Shown: positions 1 to 8,216 of the stretch, piece after piece | Position numbering within the stretch: the first letter of the stretch is position 1 | Layout of the letters: each line of letters opens with the position of its first letter | Source: Spirochaetales bacterium | GTDB lineage: Bacteria; Spirochaetota; Spirochaetia; Sphaerochaetales; Sphaerochaetaceae | Direction of reading: 5' to 3' | Assembly (NCBI GenBank): GCA_017614375.1 | Contig: JAGABZ010000016.1 | Location: 1-64,000, forward strand | Length of the DNA stretch: 64,000 bases | Notes under the pieces: generated by a model | Told to the model about the DNA's origin: nothing | The model's input: only the letters and a program-made list of their open reading frames with translations | The model's database searches: none | Made by a program: the position numbers and the translations under genes

Positions 1-36
1 AAAATCATAGTCTAATGTAAAATTGATTTGAGCCAT
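1..36 (-). CDS. Start of a probable IS256-family transposase (partial)
   Basis: Only the first 12 codons lie in the window. Read on the minus strand they give MAQINFTLDYDF, preceded by a strong GGAGGAATGGCAG ribosome-binding region. The opening resembles the N-terminus of many Mutator/IS256-type transposases, and the AT-rich DNA just outside the start looks like an insertion-sequence end. The gene runs off the left edge, so the catalytic DDE residues cannot be seen. The family call is an inference from a very short sequence. Any other gene with a similar start remains possible. Confidence 0.4.
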   Translation of the reverse strand, partial: MAQINFTLDYDF

Positions 37-140
37 CTGCCATTCCTCCTTCGAATGTTTTTGTGGTTATTAACATTTTAACCGAAGGATGAGCGGTGGC
101 TCACACTATTTACAATTTACACCAGTTTAAGGACTCAACC
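1..140 (-). mobile_element. End of a probable IS256-like insertion sequence
   Basis: The first ~140 bases are visibly AT-richer than the rest of the window. They hold the start of the transposase-like gene and then a non-coding tip. Read on the minus strand the tip has the form GGTTGAGTCC, a short AT-rich stretch, then GGTGTAAATTGTAAATAG. The host sequence beyond about 140 is a recognisable palindromic repeat unit whose outer half-site is missing, which marks the junction. The other end and any target duplication lie outside the window. Confidence 0.35.
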
Positions 141-175
141 AATAAAACCCAAATTTCCGGGCTTCTATTCTGAAA
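141..175 (-). repeat. Truncated 41-bp palindromic repeat unit
   Basis: On the minus strand the half-site TTTCAGAAT (175 to 167) is followed by a 23-nt linker (166 to 144). The linker closely resembles that of the last unit of the array at 54481-54603, with a shared AGAAGCCCG start and GGTTTT end. The expected second half-site ATTCTGAAA stops after ATT, exactly where the insertion-sequence-like DNA begins. The outer flank GGTTTTCAGAAT matches the outer flank of the other arrays. Confidence 0.6.
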
Positions 176-235
176 ACCACCTGCTCCTGGGGCCTGGGGC
201 AGCTGGAAAATGCCGAGGAGGGAATCCGGAGAGTC

Positions 236-262
236 AAAAAAAAGCCGGGCGGAAAGCCCGGC
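236..262 (-). terminator. Intrinsic terminator of the Hc1-like gene
   Basis: The stem GCCGGGC (244-250) and GCCCGGC (256-262) closes a 5-nt loop. On the minus strand it is followed by eight T residues (243 to 236). It lies about 24 bases past the stop codon of the minus-strand Hc1-like gene. Confidence 0.9.
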
Positions 263-285
263 GCACCTATGAGAGGTGGACAGGA

Positions 286-468
286 TTATTTGGCCGCGTT
301 CTTGGCGTCCTGGATTTCCTTCCTTCTCTCCTTGCAGAGCTTGGCGATTTCGCCGAGGGCCTTGCGTGCTCTGGCAGCGGATGCCTTTACACCCTTGACC
401 TCGAACTTCTCGTTCTCGGCAACATAAGCTTCGAACTGATGTACCAATGCATCGTGATTAGCGGACAT
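286..468 (-). CDS. Histone H1-like Hc1-family protein
   Basis: A 60-residue, lysine- and arginine-rich protein with an acidic first third (AYVAENEKFE) and a basic helical second half (ASAARARKAL, KERRKEIQDAK). The arrangement xxGxKAxxxRARKALxEIxKLxKxxRKEIQ matches the short Hc1 (histone H1-like) family found in Bacteroidota, Chlamydiota and some spirochaetes. These bind DNA without sequence preference and are thought to help compact the nucleoid. The start is fixed by an AGGAGG eight bases upstream. The gene is monocistronic with its own terminator. Family assignment is by pattern; DNA binding is known for relatives only. Confidence 0.75.
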   Translation of the reverse strand: MSANHDALVHQFEAYVAENEKFEVKGVKASAARARKALGEIAKLCKERRKEIQDAKNAAK

Positions 469-499
469 TAAGTGCCTCCTGTTGGGTTATTTTGCCATT

Positions 500-509
500 A
501 TGGTACCAT
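500..509. promoter_or_regulatory. Palindrome upstream of the Hc1-like gene
   Basis: A perfect 10-bp palindrome ATGGTACCAT lies 32 bases upstream of the Hc1-like start codon, in the zone where the minus-strand -10 region should be. No convincing -35/-10 pair could be fixed around it. A role as an operator is only a guess. Confidence 0.25.
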
Positions 510-548
510 ATTTTCGGGGCATTACAAGGCGTTCTTTTCAAAAATGTG

Positions 549-577
549 CAAAAAAAGCATGAAAAATGCGTTTTTTG
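549..577 (-). terminator. Terminator of the SGNH-lon-U32-GT2 unit
   Basis: On the minus strand an A-rich stretch and GCAT pair with ATGC plus a T-run (stem 549-560 with 566-577, loop 561-565). The T-tract immediately follows the stem. It lies just past the stop codon of the glycosyltransferase gene, the last of four closely spaced minus-strand genes. Confidence 0.55.
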
Positions 578-588
578 GGGTGAGGGGG

Positions 589-1710
589 TCAGACTTCCCG
601 GCCTTTCCAGATGACTTTGCCGTGCCTGCGGCGGAACAGGCCGCTGAGGAACATAAAGACGGTAATCAGAAAGACCGGAATCTGCGAGGCGGCGACAACC
701 GGCCTGAAGCCGTGGAAACGGGCCATGCTGTACCATGAGGCGCGCAGAAGAAGCGTGCCGGTGAGCATCATCAGGGCGTACGGATTCCAGCCGCCGGAGA
801 CCAGCCAGGCTATTGAAAACACACCGGAAAGGCACAGACTCAGCAGAATCGCCGCGGCCACACCGAGCAGCGGTGCCAGAGGCAGGGGAAGTACGCCGAG
901 CAGGCTGCGGGAGATGCCCTTGATTGCGTCGGCGCCCCTGTCGTACATGCGGCAGGAGACGTGCTCCTTGAGGTCGGTGAATATCACCTGTTTCTTTGCC
1001 CGGGAGTACATCCTGGCCAGGGAGACATCGTCGGCAATCTGGTCGCGGATCGGGGCAAACCCGCCCACGTCGATCATTGCCTGGCGACGCATGAACAGGT
1101 ACTGACCTATGCACATTGAGAAGCACGCGCTGTGTATGTGCTTCTGGATTGCCAGCGGCATCCACAGACAGGTGTTGATCACCATGGCCGATACTGTGGT
1201 GGCTGCCATGTAGTTGTTGATTTCCTGCATCGGATAGCCGGAAATCAGGTCCGCGTCGTGCTTTCCGGCAAAGGCCACACCGTAAGCCACGCTGTCGGGA
1301 CCGTGGATTGTGTCGGCGTCGGTAAACAGCAGGTATTCTCCCCGGGAGATTTCCAGGAGCTGCTTCATCCCGTAGATCTTGCCTTTCCAGCCTTTCTGAA
1401 GCGGAAGGCCCTTGATATAGCGGACCCTCGGGTCTTCGGCGGAGATTGATTTGACGATCTCGGCGGTGCGGTCCTCGGATGAGTCGTCCAGAACGAGGAT
1501 TTCGATGTTGCGGTATGATTGGGCGCGCATCGAATTCACGCAGTTCGCGATATTGGCCTCTTCGTTGCGGGCCGGGATGCAGACGGAGACGAGAGGACCG
1601 TCATGCTCAAGATGCGAGGGTTTCTGACGGCGCAGGGCTATGAGGTTGGATATGCTTAAAAGCAGGGCATAGACGCCGACTATAAGAATGGCGGTTGCTG
1701 CGATGCTCAA
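589..1710 (-). CDS. Family 2 glycosyltransferase, membrane-bound
   Basis: A 373-residue GT2 enzyme. It has one N-terminal membrane segment (residues 3-25), then a GT-A fold domain. That domain contains VSVCIPARNEEANI (~41-54), the LVLDDSSEDRT nucleotide-binding loop, the FTDADT DxD metal motif (~130) and the acceptor-side ADDVSLARMY. At least three hydrophobic helices follow at the C-terminus. The GWKGK segment is like the CrtQ/HpnB subgroup, which transfers a sugar to a lipid or carotenoid carrier. Its start overlaps the stop of the U32 gene by 4 bases, so translation is probably coupled. The true acceptor is unknown. Confidence 0.85.
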   Translation of the reverse strand: MSIAATAILIVGVYALLLSISNLIALRRQKPSHLEHDGPLVSVCIPARNEEANIANCVNSMRAQSYRNIEILVLDDSSEDRTAEIVKSISAEDPRVRYIKGLPLQKGWKGKIYGMKQLLEISRGEYLLFTDADTIHGPDSVAYGVAFAGKHDADLISGYPMQEINNYMAATTVSAMVINTCLWMPLAIQKHIHSACFSMCIGQYLFMRRQAMIDVGGFAPIRDQIADDVSLARMYSRAKKQVIFTDLKEHVSCRMYDRGADAIKGISRSLLGVLPLPLAPLLGVAAAILLSLCLSGVFSIAWLVSGGWNPYALMMLTGTLLLRASWYSMARFHGFRPVVAASQIPVFLITVFMFLSGLFRRRHGKVIWKGREV

Positions 1711-2939
1711 AGCGGCCTCCTGATGAGGTATCCGGGTTTGACCGGGGCGTCGGTGGCGAGGTAACAGACCTGGCAGTGGTCGATGTGTTCAACCGCCTCC
1801 ATCTGCGCGTTCAGAGGTCTGTAGGCAGTGTCGGTCAGGCTGAGCACGTCCGGCCCGACATATTCCAAAACACCGCCGGCGGCTATCTGGTTACGGATGT
1901 CGATTTGCCAGATTCCCGGCTTGATCAGACAGACGAAGCGGCCGATGTACAGCTCTCCGCGCCTGTAGCCCTTGGGCGCAGGGTTGTGGGGCGAGTCGGA
2001 AACGGGCGGCAGGGCGTCATCGACGGGGCCGGAGCCGAAGAAAAAACCGGTGGAGTACTGACGGTGGCTGACCTTGTCCAGTTCGTCACGGTACGGCTTC
2101 CAATCCACGGCGGGGTCGGTCAGGGCGTCCAGGGCTTTGCGGTAGGCCCGGGTTACGGTGGCCACATACAGCAGGCTCTTCATCCTGCCCTCGATTTTAA
2201 AGGAAGTGATGCCGGCGTCCTTCAACTGGGCCAGGTGGTCGATCATGCACAAATCGCGTGAGGACAGGACGGACAGCCCGTTTTCATCCTCGGCGACGGG
2301 GAAGAAGACACCGGGGCGTTCCTTTTCCTCAAGGGCCAGGGAGTAGTCCCATCTGCAGGTGTGGGCGCAGTCCCCGCGGTTGGCGCTGCGGCCGGTCAGG
2401 TGGGCCGACAGAAAGCACCGTCCGCTGTAGGCCATGCACATAGCCCCGTGGACGAAGGCCTCGAGCTCCATCTCAGGTACGGCGTCCTTAATCCGCCTGA
2501 TGTCGTCGATTGAGGCTTCGCGGCCGAGGATGACGCGTGAGAAGCCCAGGTCCCGGCAGACGCGCACAGTGTGCGAGTTCAGACAGTTGGCCTGGGTGGA
2601 GAGGTGCAGGGACCGCTCGGGATAGGCCTGTTTCAGAAGCGCAGCCGCGCCGAGGTCGGAAACGATAAAGCCGTCCAGCGGATAGTCCGCCAGACTGTGA
2701 AGCTGGGATTCGAGTTGCTCGATATCGTTCTGGTGAAAGAAGATGTTCAGAGCCCCGTAGATTTTGCCGCCGCAGGCCTCCCGGGCAGCTTTCATCCGGG
2801 GGATGTCCTCATGTCCCAGGTTTCCCGCCCGTGCGCGCAGCGAGAAGTCCTTGAGCCCGACATAGACAGCATCCGCCCCGTAGGCGAACGCTGTTTCCAG
2901 TTTCTCAATGTCTCCGGCCGGTGAAAGAAGTTCGGTCAT
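1707..2939 (-). CDS. Peptidase U32 family protein (TrhP/RlhA type)
   Basis: A 410-residue member of peptidase family U32. It shows the N-terminal ELLSPAGDIEKLETAFAYGA and the family signature EAFVHGAMCMAYSGRCFLS, followed by NRGDCAHTCRW with conserved cysteines. Characterised relatives are not proteases in the usual sense: TrhP/YegQ and TrhO-independent homologues hydroxylate uridine in tRNA with prephenate, and RlhA hydroxylates 23S rRNA C2501. I chose the internal ATG at 2939 because the family starts there. The upstream extension would overlap lon and has no family similarity. It sits 7 bases after lon and overlaps the GT2 gene, so it is part of the same transcript. Substrate cannot be decided here. 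Confidence 0.85.
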   Translation of the reverse strand: MTELLSPAGDIEKLETAFAYGADAVYVGLKDFSLRARAGNLGHEDIPRMKAAREACGGKIYGALNIFFHQNDIEQLESQLHSLADYPLDGFIVSDLGAAALLKQAYPERSLHLSTQANCLNSHTVRVCRDLGFSRVILGREASIDDIRRIKDAVPEMELEAFVHGAMCMAYSGRCFLSAHLTGRSANRGDCAHTCRWDYSLALEEKERPGVFFPVAEDENGLSVLSSRDLCMIDHLAQLKDAGITSFKIEGRMKSLLYVATVTRAYRKALDALTDPAVDWKPYRDELDKVSHRQYSTGFFFGSGPVDDALPPVSDSPHNPAPKGYRRGELYIGRFVCLIKPGIWQIDIRNQIAAGGVLEYVGPDVLSLTDTAYRPLNAQMEAVEHIDHCQVCYLATDAPVKPGYLIRRPL

Positions 2940-2946
2940 TTCGAGG

Positions 2947-5565
2947 CTATTTGGCGGCGGGTTCGAAACGGATGACCTTGACGCCATCGGCCTTGCCCGG
3001 GTTCTTGTCGTCGGTAAAGGCGATCTTCAGGACCTGGGTAATGTTGTCCACCACGTAGAAGGTCAGGCCTTCGGTAATGTTGGCATCGAGCTTCTCCAGG
3101 TCCTTCACGTTGGACCGCGGGATGATTACCTGTCTGAAGCGGTTGCGTCCGACTGCGAGAACCTTTTCCTTAAGCCCGCCGATTTCCATGATCCGGCCGG
3201 TCAGGGACAGTTCTCCGGTCATAGTCAGCTCGGGGCAGATCATCCGCCCGGAGAGCAGCGAGTACAGTGCGCAGCAGATGGCCGCTCCGGCGCTGGGGCC
3301 GTCTTTGGGCGTCGCCCCGTCGGGGAAGTGGATGTGGACGTTGTTGGTGTCGAACCACTTCGGGTCGAGTCCAAGCTCCTCGGAGCGGCTGCGCAGGAGG
3401 GAAAAGGCAATCCCGGCGGATTCCTTCATCACGTCCCCGAGCTGACCGGTGAGCTTGAGCTCGCCTTTTCCGCCGGGCAGGCCGATGGCTTCGATGGCCA
3501 GTGTGGTGCCGCCGTAGCCGTTGTATGCCAGGCCGATGGCCATACCGGGCCGGTCGGCGCGGATGATGTCATCGTCGGTGTAGACCGGGCTGTCCAGATA
3601 GTGCTTTATGTTCTTTTTGGAAATGCGCACCGGGGCTTTGAAGTTCTCAGTGTCGAACGACTCCAGAGCCACCTTCCGATGGATGCGGTCCAGAGCCTTT
3701 TCGAGGTTCCTGACTCCGGGTTCGCGGGCCCAGCCCTCGGCGATGTAGCGGAGCATTTCGTCGGGGATTTTGACATCGGAGGCCTTCAGGCCGGCTGCCT
3801 TGCGCGATTTGGGGCAGAGGTAGTTGCGGGCGATGTGAAGCTTTTCGTCGGCCGTGTAACCGGAAATCTGAATCACCTCCATCCTGTCCAGCAAAGCACG
3901 GGGTATCATGCTCTTGTCATTGGCGGTGACGATGAACAGAACCTGCGACACGTCGAACGGCACGTCCAGATAGTGGTCGCGGAACGAGACGTTCTGCTCG
4001 GGATCCAGAACCTCCAGAAGTGCCGAAGCCGGGTCGCCGGAGTTGTTCGACATCTGGAGCTTGTCGATTTCGTCGATGAGGAATACCGGGGCCTTTGTCT
4101 TCGTGACCTTGAGACCCTGGATGATTTTGCCTGGTAACGCTCCGATGTAGGTACGTCTGTGCCCCTTGATTTCTGCCTCGTCGCGGATGCCGCCTACGGA
4201 GAAGCGGAAGCATTTCTTGCCCAGGGCGCGGGCAATCGACAGTCCGACCGAGGTCTTTCCGACTCCCGGAGGACCCTCGAGGCAGATTATCGAGCCTTTG
4301 GTGTCATCCTTGAGCTTGCGCACCGCGATGAACTCCATGATGCGCTCTTTGACATCCTTCAGCCCGTAGTGGTCCCGGTCGAGGATCTCGCGGGCCTTTT
4401 CGATGCTGCAGTGTTCCTTTTTCGGTTCCTCCCACGGCAGGGAGAGGACCGTCTCGATGTAGGTCAGGGTCAGTGAATACTCATGGGCGTACGGGTCCAT
4501 CTGGGCAAGCTTGTCGAACTCGCCGGAAAGGGTTTCGCGGGCCTCGGCGTTCAGCGGGGCCTGCTTGAAGCGTTTTTTGAGCTTCCCGATTTTGTCGTTG
4601 GGCTCATCACCCTCCGAATGTCCGAGTTCCTCCTGGATGGTGCGCATCTCTTCGCGCAGGATGTACTCCCGCTGCCGCTTGTCGACCATCCGGCGGACCT
4701 TGTTCTCGATGTCGGACTGCATCTTGATGACGGTCTTTTCCTTTTGCAGGTAGCCCATCACCATCTCGACCCTGGTCGGTACGTCGATGGTGTCCAGGAT
4801 CTGCTGCTGCTCCTCGGGGCTGATGTCGAGGTTGTTTGCTATGTAGTCGGCCAGACGCCCGGCGTTGTCGATGTTGGCTATGTTGACCTTCACCTCGTCG
4901 GAGAACACCGGTGACATGGTGGAGATGGTCTTGATCTCCTTGTTCAGCATCCTGGCGTAGGCAATCATCCGGGCATTGGGATGCGCAGGTCCGAATTCAT
5001 TGTCGAAGAAGTCCACGCTGGCGATGAACTGGGTGCCGGTGGAATAGAACCTGCGGATTGCGAAGCGGCGGATTATGGTCAGAAAGAGGCTGACACCCCC
5101 GTTGGGGAGGTTGATCTTGCGCAGAATCCTGGCGTAAACGCCTATGCGGTGGAACTTTTCACCGTCGTTGAGGTTCTCCTCCGAGAATCTGGAGGAGAGC
5201 ATCTTCAATATTCGCATGTCCAGGCCGGGATTATCTCCGTCGGTGTTCGAGCGGCCCTCCATCGAATCGATGAACTCGTCGATTTCATCCTCTTCCTCGC
5301 GGCTGAGGGTGCGGCGGCGGCCCTCTCTCTCCTGGAGGTTTTCCTTGAGCAGCACCAGCCCGATTTCACCGCGCTTCTCGGCGGCGTAGACAATCTCCAG
5401 GTCGCGGTCGTTGGTCACCGTCAGCGGGGAGAGCACGCCGGGAAAGAGGATGCCGTTTCTGAGGGGAAGTATGTATAGGTTCTTCGGAAGCGACTCGTCC
5501 TCGCGTTTTTCGACGGCGGACGGCTCCGGAGATTCCTGTCTGTCTTCGTAAATATCTGTTTCCAT
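2947..5565 (-). CDS. lon: ATP-dependent Lon protease
   Basis: An 872-residue LonA-type protease. An N-terminal substrate-binding domain (LPLRNGILFPGVLSPL near residue 33) is followed by a coiled helical region. The AAA+ module has Walker A GPPGVGKTS (~residue 430) and Walker B VFLIDEIDK. The C-terminal protease domain has the catalytic serine in KDGPSAGAA (~755) and the catalytic lysine in GGLKEKVLAVGR (~798). Length is slightly above the usual ~780-810 because of an acidic N-terminal extension and an insert. Cytoplasmic degradation of misfolded and regulatory proteins is expected. It is translated 9 bases after the SGNH gene. Confidence 0.97.
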   Translation of the reverse strand: METDIYEDRQESPEPSAVEKREDESLPKNLYILPLRNGILFPGVLSPLTVTNDRDLEIVYAAEKRGEIGLVLLKENLQEREGRRRTLSREEEDEIDEFIDSMEGRSNTDGDNPGLDMRILKMLSSRFSEENLNDGEKFHRIGVYARILRKINLPNGGVSLFLTIIRRFAIRRFYSTGTQFIASVDFFDNEFGPAHPNARMIAYARMLNKEIKTISTMSPVFSDEVKVNIANIDNAGRLADYIANNLDISPEEQQQILDTIDVPTRVEMVMGYLQKEKTVIKMQSDIENKVRRMVDKRQREYILREEMRTIQEELGHSEGDEPNDKIGKLKKRFKQAPLNAEARETLSGEFDKLAQMDPYAHEYSLTLTYIETVLSLPWEEPKKEHCSIEKAREILDRDHYGLKDVKERIMEFIAVRKLKDDTKGSIICLEGPPGVGKTSVGLSIARALGKKCFRFSVGGIRDEAEIKGHRRTYIGALPGKIIQGLKVTKTKAPVFLIDEIDKLQMSNNSGDPASALLEVLDPEQNVSFRDHYLDVPFDVSQVLFIVTANDKSMIPRALLDRMEVIQISGYTADEKLHIARNYLCPKSRKAAGLKASDVKIPDEMLRYIAEGWAREPGVRNLEKALDRIHRKVALESFDTENFKAPVRISKKNIKHYLDSPVYTDDDIIRADRPGMAIGLAYNGYGGTTLAIEAIGLPGGKGELKLTGQLGDVMKESAGIAFSLLRSRSEELGLDPKWFDTNNVHIHFPDGATPKDGPSAGAAICCALYSLLSGRMICPELTMTGELSLTGRIMEIGGLKEKVLAVGRNRFRQVIIPRSNVKDLEKLDANITEGLTFYVVDNITQVLKIAFTDDKNPGKADGVKVIRFEPAAK

Positions 5566-5574
5566 AATCCAAAT

Positions 5575-6345
5575 CTAATTGTTTTCCGGTTGAAAGTGAA
5601 GGGCGAGCGGGAACTTTCTGCACCAGGCCTTTGCCACTGCCCGGGCGGCGGCGGTGTTCATGTGCACCCCGTCGATCGTCCCGCCGAAACCGCGATCCGC
5701 GGCCAGTTCCATGGCTTTCTGCTCCGAGCCGTCGATTATCATTGAGTCGGCATTCAGCTCGGCCAGCGTTCCGCCGATGAAGTCGGTCCGTCCCTTGAGC
5801 AGGGGCAGAATCGGGCTGCACATGTCCAGATATGCCTCTTGCCCGAAGTCGCGGCGCATGGCCGAGTTCCATTCGCTGCAAAGGCGGTTGAACAGGCTCA
5901 GCGGGTCCTCGGAAATCACGGCGGTGGAGCAGACAATCACGTCCCTTCCCAGGGCCTTTATGCGGGCGGCGGCTTCGGTCTGCCGTGCCATCAGGGCGGA
6001 CAGGATGGCCTCGAATCCGTCCTTTTCCAGAAACTCCACGGTGTGGTTGCGGACCGACATCTTCAGTTCCCAGTTGCGGTAGGTGTCGAAATCGACCTCG
6101 CCGGCAGGCTTGCGCGGGGGCAGGCAGCCCCACTTCTTGGAGACCTCCAGCACATCGTTTCCGCCGCCTTCGATGACGATGATCTCGTCCGGCGCGGCCT
6201 GCGGCAGGTATTCCTCGGCCCTCTTTATGATTTTGAGGATGCCCTGGCCCATGACCCCGCGGAACTCGATGTCTCCGGCCAGGTACTGCTTGAAACTGAT
6301 ACCGAAACCGCTGACTGAAAGACTGTCCCCGAAAACCGTAATCAT
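5575..6345 (-). CDS. SGNH/GDSL-type hydrolase
   Basis: A protein of about 256 residues with the SGNH blocks in order: ITVFGDSLS (block I, nucleophile serine), a GVMGQG region, VIEGGGNDVL (block III Asn), and DGVHMN near the C-terminus (block V Asp-His). The family includes acyl and carbohydrate esterases. No signal peptide is evident, so a cytoplasmic substrate is likely. Two starts are possible. I chose ATG at 6345 because block I then sits at the N-terminus as usual; a TTG at 6381 would add 12 residues. It is the first gene of the lon unit. Confidence 0.75.
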   Translation of the reverse strand: MITVFGDSLSVSGFGISFKQYLAGDIEFRGVMGQGILKIIKRAEEYLPQAAPDEIIVIEGGGNDVLEVSKKWGCLPPRKPAGEVDFDTYRNWELKMSVRNHTVEFLEKDGFEAILSALMARQTEAAARIKALGRDVIVCSTAVISEDPLSLFNRLCSEWNSAMRRDFGQEAYLDMCSPILPLLKGRTDFIGGTLAELNADSMIIDGSEQKAMELAADRGFGGTIDGVHMNTAAARAVAKAWCRKFPLALHFQPENN

Positions 6346-6458
6346 GGCAGAAGAATATCCAAAACCCCTGATTATGGGCAAGTCCTGACCAATTCCGCCT
6401 GTAGCCGAATTCCCGGTCCTGTGCGATAATTACCCGACAGACAGAAGGGGAGTTCTGA

Positions 6459-7706
6459 ATGAAAGAGAGATTGCGCCTGAGGTGGGGAATCGGCAGGGCC
6501 TTGCCCGTAATCCTGATAATGATTGTTGCGCTGACCGGCTGCGCACAGGAGCAGCAGGAGGAGTGGTTCGACCCCGACGACGTGCCTGAGGTGGAGGTTT
6601 CGGGATACACCCTCAGCCTGAGCGACGGGGCGGTGGTTGCCGACGTGCCCTACGTGCGGTGTGTTGTGATGGAGGGCGATGAGTTTACCATCCTCAACTT
6701 CGCCGACCTGCAGATCGGGTCCTCCGAAGTCTCCGGAAACGCGTTTTCTTACAGATTTCTCAAGACAACGACCAGCAGCCTGGTTTCAAAAGTCAAACCG
6801 GACATGATTACCCTGACCGGCGACCAGACCTACGGGCAGCGGTTCGCCCTGGGCAGGGTCTGCGAGCACATCGAGTCTTTCGGCGTACCCTGGGCCCCTG
6901 TGTACGGAAACCATGACTGCGACCAGCTGTCCATGAGCCTGGCCCAGCAGTCGGAGATGTACCGGAGTTTTGAGCATTGTCTGTACGCCGACGGGCCGGG
7001 AAACCTCGGCCTGGTCCAAAGCAGGCGCTCCCCGGCCATCGGAAATTACGTGGTCAACATCGTCAAGATTGACGGAGACAACTTCCGGGTAGTCCGTTCG
7101 CTGATTTTCTTGAACTCGGGAAACTACCAGAACTACGACGACAGCGAACACGCCGGGGAGCAACGCTACGCCGGCCACAACTACGCCCACCTCAACCGCA
7201 ACCAGCTCAACTGGTACAGGCAGATGGCCGTAAGCGTCCAGAACTACGGCGGCGGCAGCCCCGTGCCCTCGACGATCATCCTCCATATGCCGATATTCGG
7301 CTATGTGCAGGCAGTTTCCGCCGCGATGAACATCGACGCGGATGTCTATGATATCCCGGCCTGGCTGAGCCGTACGCAGAAGATATCTCTGGAGGAGAGC
7401 TATGATTCCTCCTATTGGAAGGCGGGCTACGAGGGCTCGTTCGGCGTAATGCACGAGGATATCTGCGGCCCGCCTTATGACGACGGAGTTCTGGACTTCA
7501 TAGTGGAAACGGGCACGACCGACATGGTTTACTGCGGCCACGAGCACAACAACAACTTCAGCATCACATACCGCGGGGTAAACCTGAACTACACGATGAA
7601 GACCGGAGTCGGTTGCTACTGCGAGGAAGACATGATCGGCGGCACGGTAATCACAGTCGCCTCAGACGGCTCCGCCACCGTGCGCCACGTCCTGGATCTG
7701 CCCTAG
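6459..7706 (+). CDS. Calcineurin-like metallophosphatase lipoprotein
   Basis: A 415-residue protein. The lipoprotein signal (basic start, hydrophobic stretch, lipobox ALTGC) ends at Cys28. The metallophosphoesterase motifs follow in order: NFADLQIG (D-x-Q variant of D-x-H), LTGDQTYG, YGNHDCD, LHMPIFGY and CGHEHNNN. The fold is that of purple acid phosphatase/DevT-type phosphoesterases and the protein should face the periplasm or surface. An AAGGGGAG sits 6 bases upstream of the ATG. Its stop shares the CTAG with the convergent nitroreductase. The substrate is unknown; the many other extracytoplasmic phosphatases in this window suggest phosphate scavenging. Confidence 0.85.
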   Translation: MKERLRLRWGIGRALPVILIMIVALTGCAQEQQEEWFDPDDVPEVEVSGYTLSLSDGAVVADVPYVRCVVMEGDEFTILNFADLQIGSSEVSGNAFSYRFLKTTTSSLVSKVKPDMITLTGDQTYGQRFALGRVCEHIESFGVPWAPVYGNHDCDQLSMSLAQQSEMYRSFEHCLYADGPGNLGLVQSRRSPAIGNYVVNIVKIDGDNFRVVRSLIFLNSGNYQNYDDSEHAGEQRYAGHNYAHLNRNQLNWYRQMAVSVQNYGGGSPVPSTIILHMPIFGYVQAVSAAMNIDADVYDIPAWLSRTQKISLEESYDSSYWKAGYEGSFGVMHEDICGPPYDDGVLDFIVETGTTDMVYCGHEHNNNFSITYRGVNLNYTMKTGVGCYCEEDMIGGTVITVASDGSATVRHVLDLP

Positions 7707-8194
7707 ATGTAGTGAATCCTGGACTCGTCGAAGCGGTCCTGCTGCTTCTTTTCCTCTGCCGGGTAGCCGTAAGGGAACACGGCAAATGCCCTGCGTTTTT
7801 CGGGCAAGTCCAGGGCGTCCTCAACGGCCTTCATCCGTCTCTCGTCGGGAGCGGTTCCGATCCATACTCCGCCCAGCCCCAGCGCATCGGCCTCCAGCCA
7901 GAGGTTTTCCATGGCAATCGAGAGGTCAATCTGGGCGAAGATGGGTAGCATGCAATCCTCTCTGTAGACCGAAACTATGGCCGCCGGGGCCTGTTCGAGC
8001 ATCCTGCCGAACGGGCAGGCATCGGCCAGTCTCTTGAGGGCGGACTTGTCCGTAACCACATAGAATTCCCACGGCTGCTGGTTCGCCGCCGACGGAGCCT
8101 GCATTGCCGCTCGCAGCATAGCCGTGGTCTTTTCCGGCTCTACCGGCCGGTCCTGATACTTTCTGATGCTCGTTCTGTGATAGATGCTGTTCAT
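7703..8194 (-). CDS. Nitroreductase family protein
   Basis: A 163-residue FMN-dependent nitroreductase-fold protein. It shows the typical RTSIRKYQDRPV start, QAPSAANQQPWEFYVV (FMN contacts), the central LGLGGVWIG and a PEEKRRAFAVFPYGYP-like tail. Members reduce nitroaromatics, quinones or flavins with NAD(P)H. The physiological substrate is not predictable. A CAGGAGG precedes the start. The gene is convergent with the metallophosphatase, and their stop codons overlap within a single CTAG. Confidence 0.9.
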   Translation of the reverse strand: MNSIYHRTSIRKYQDRPVEPEKTTAMLRAAMQAPSAANQQPWEFYVVTDKSALKRLADACPFGRMLEQAPAAIVSVYREDCMLPIFAQIDLSIAMENLWLEADALGLGGVWIGTAPDERRMKAVEDALDLPEKRRAFAVFPYGYPAEEKKQQDRFDESRIHYI

Positions 8195-8216
8195 AACTGC
8201 CTCCTGAATGCTCCTT

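Noticed and set aside
2908-4137. 409-codon plus-strand frame opposite lon
   Set aside because: It is an antisense shadow of Lon, whose Walker and protease motifs are intact across this stretch.
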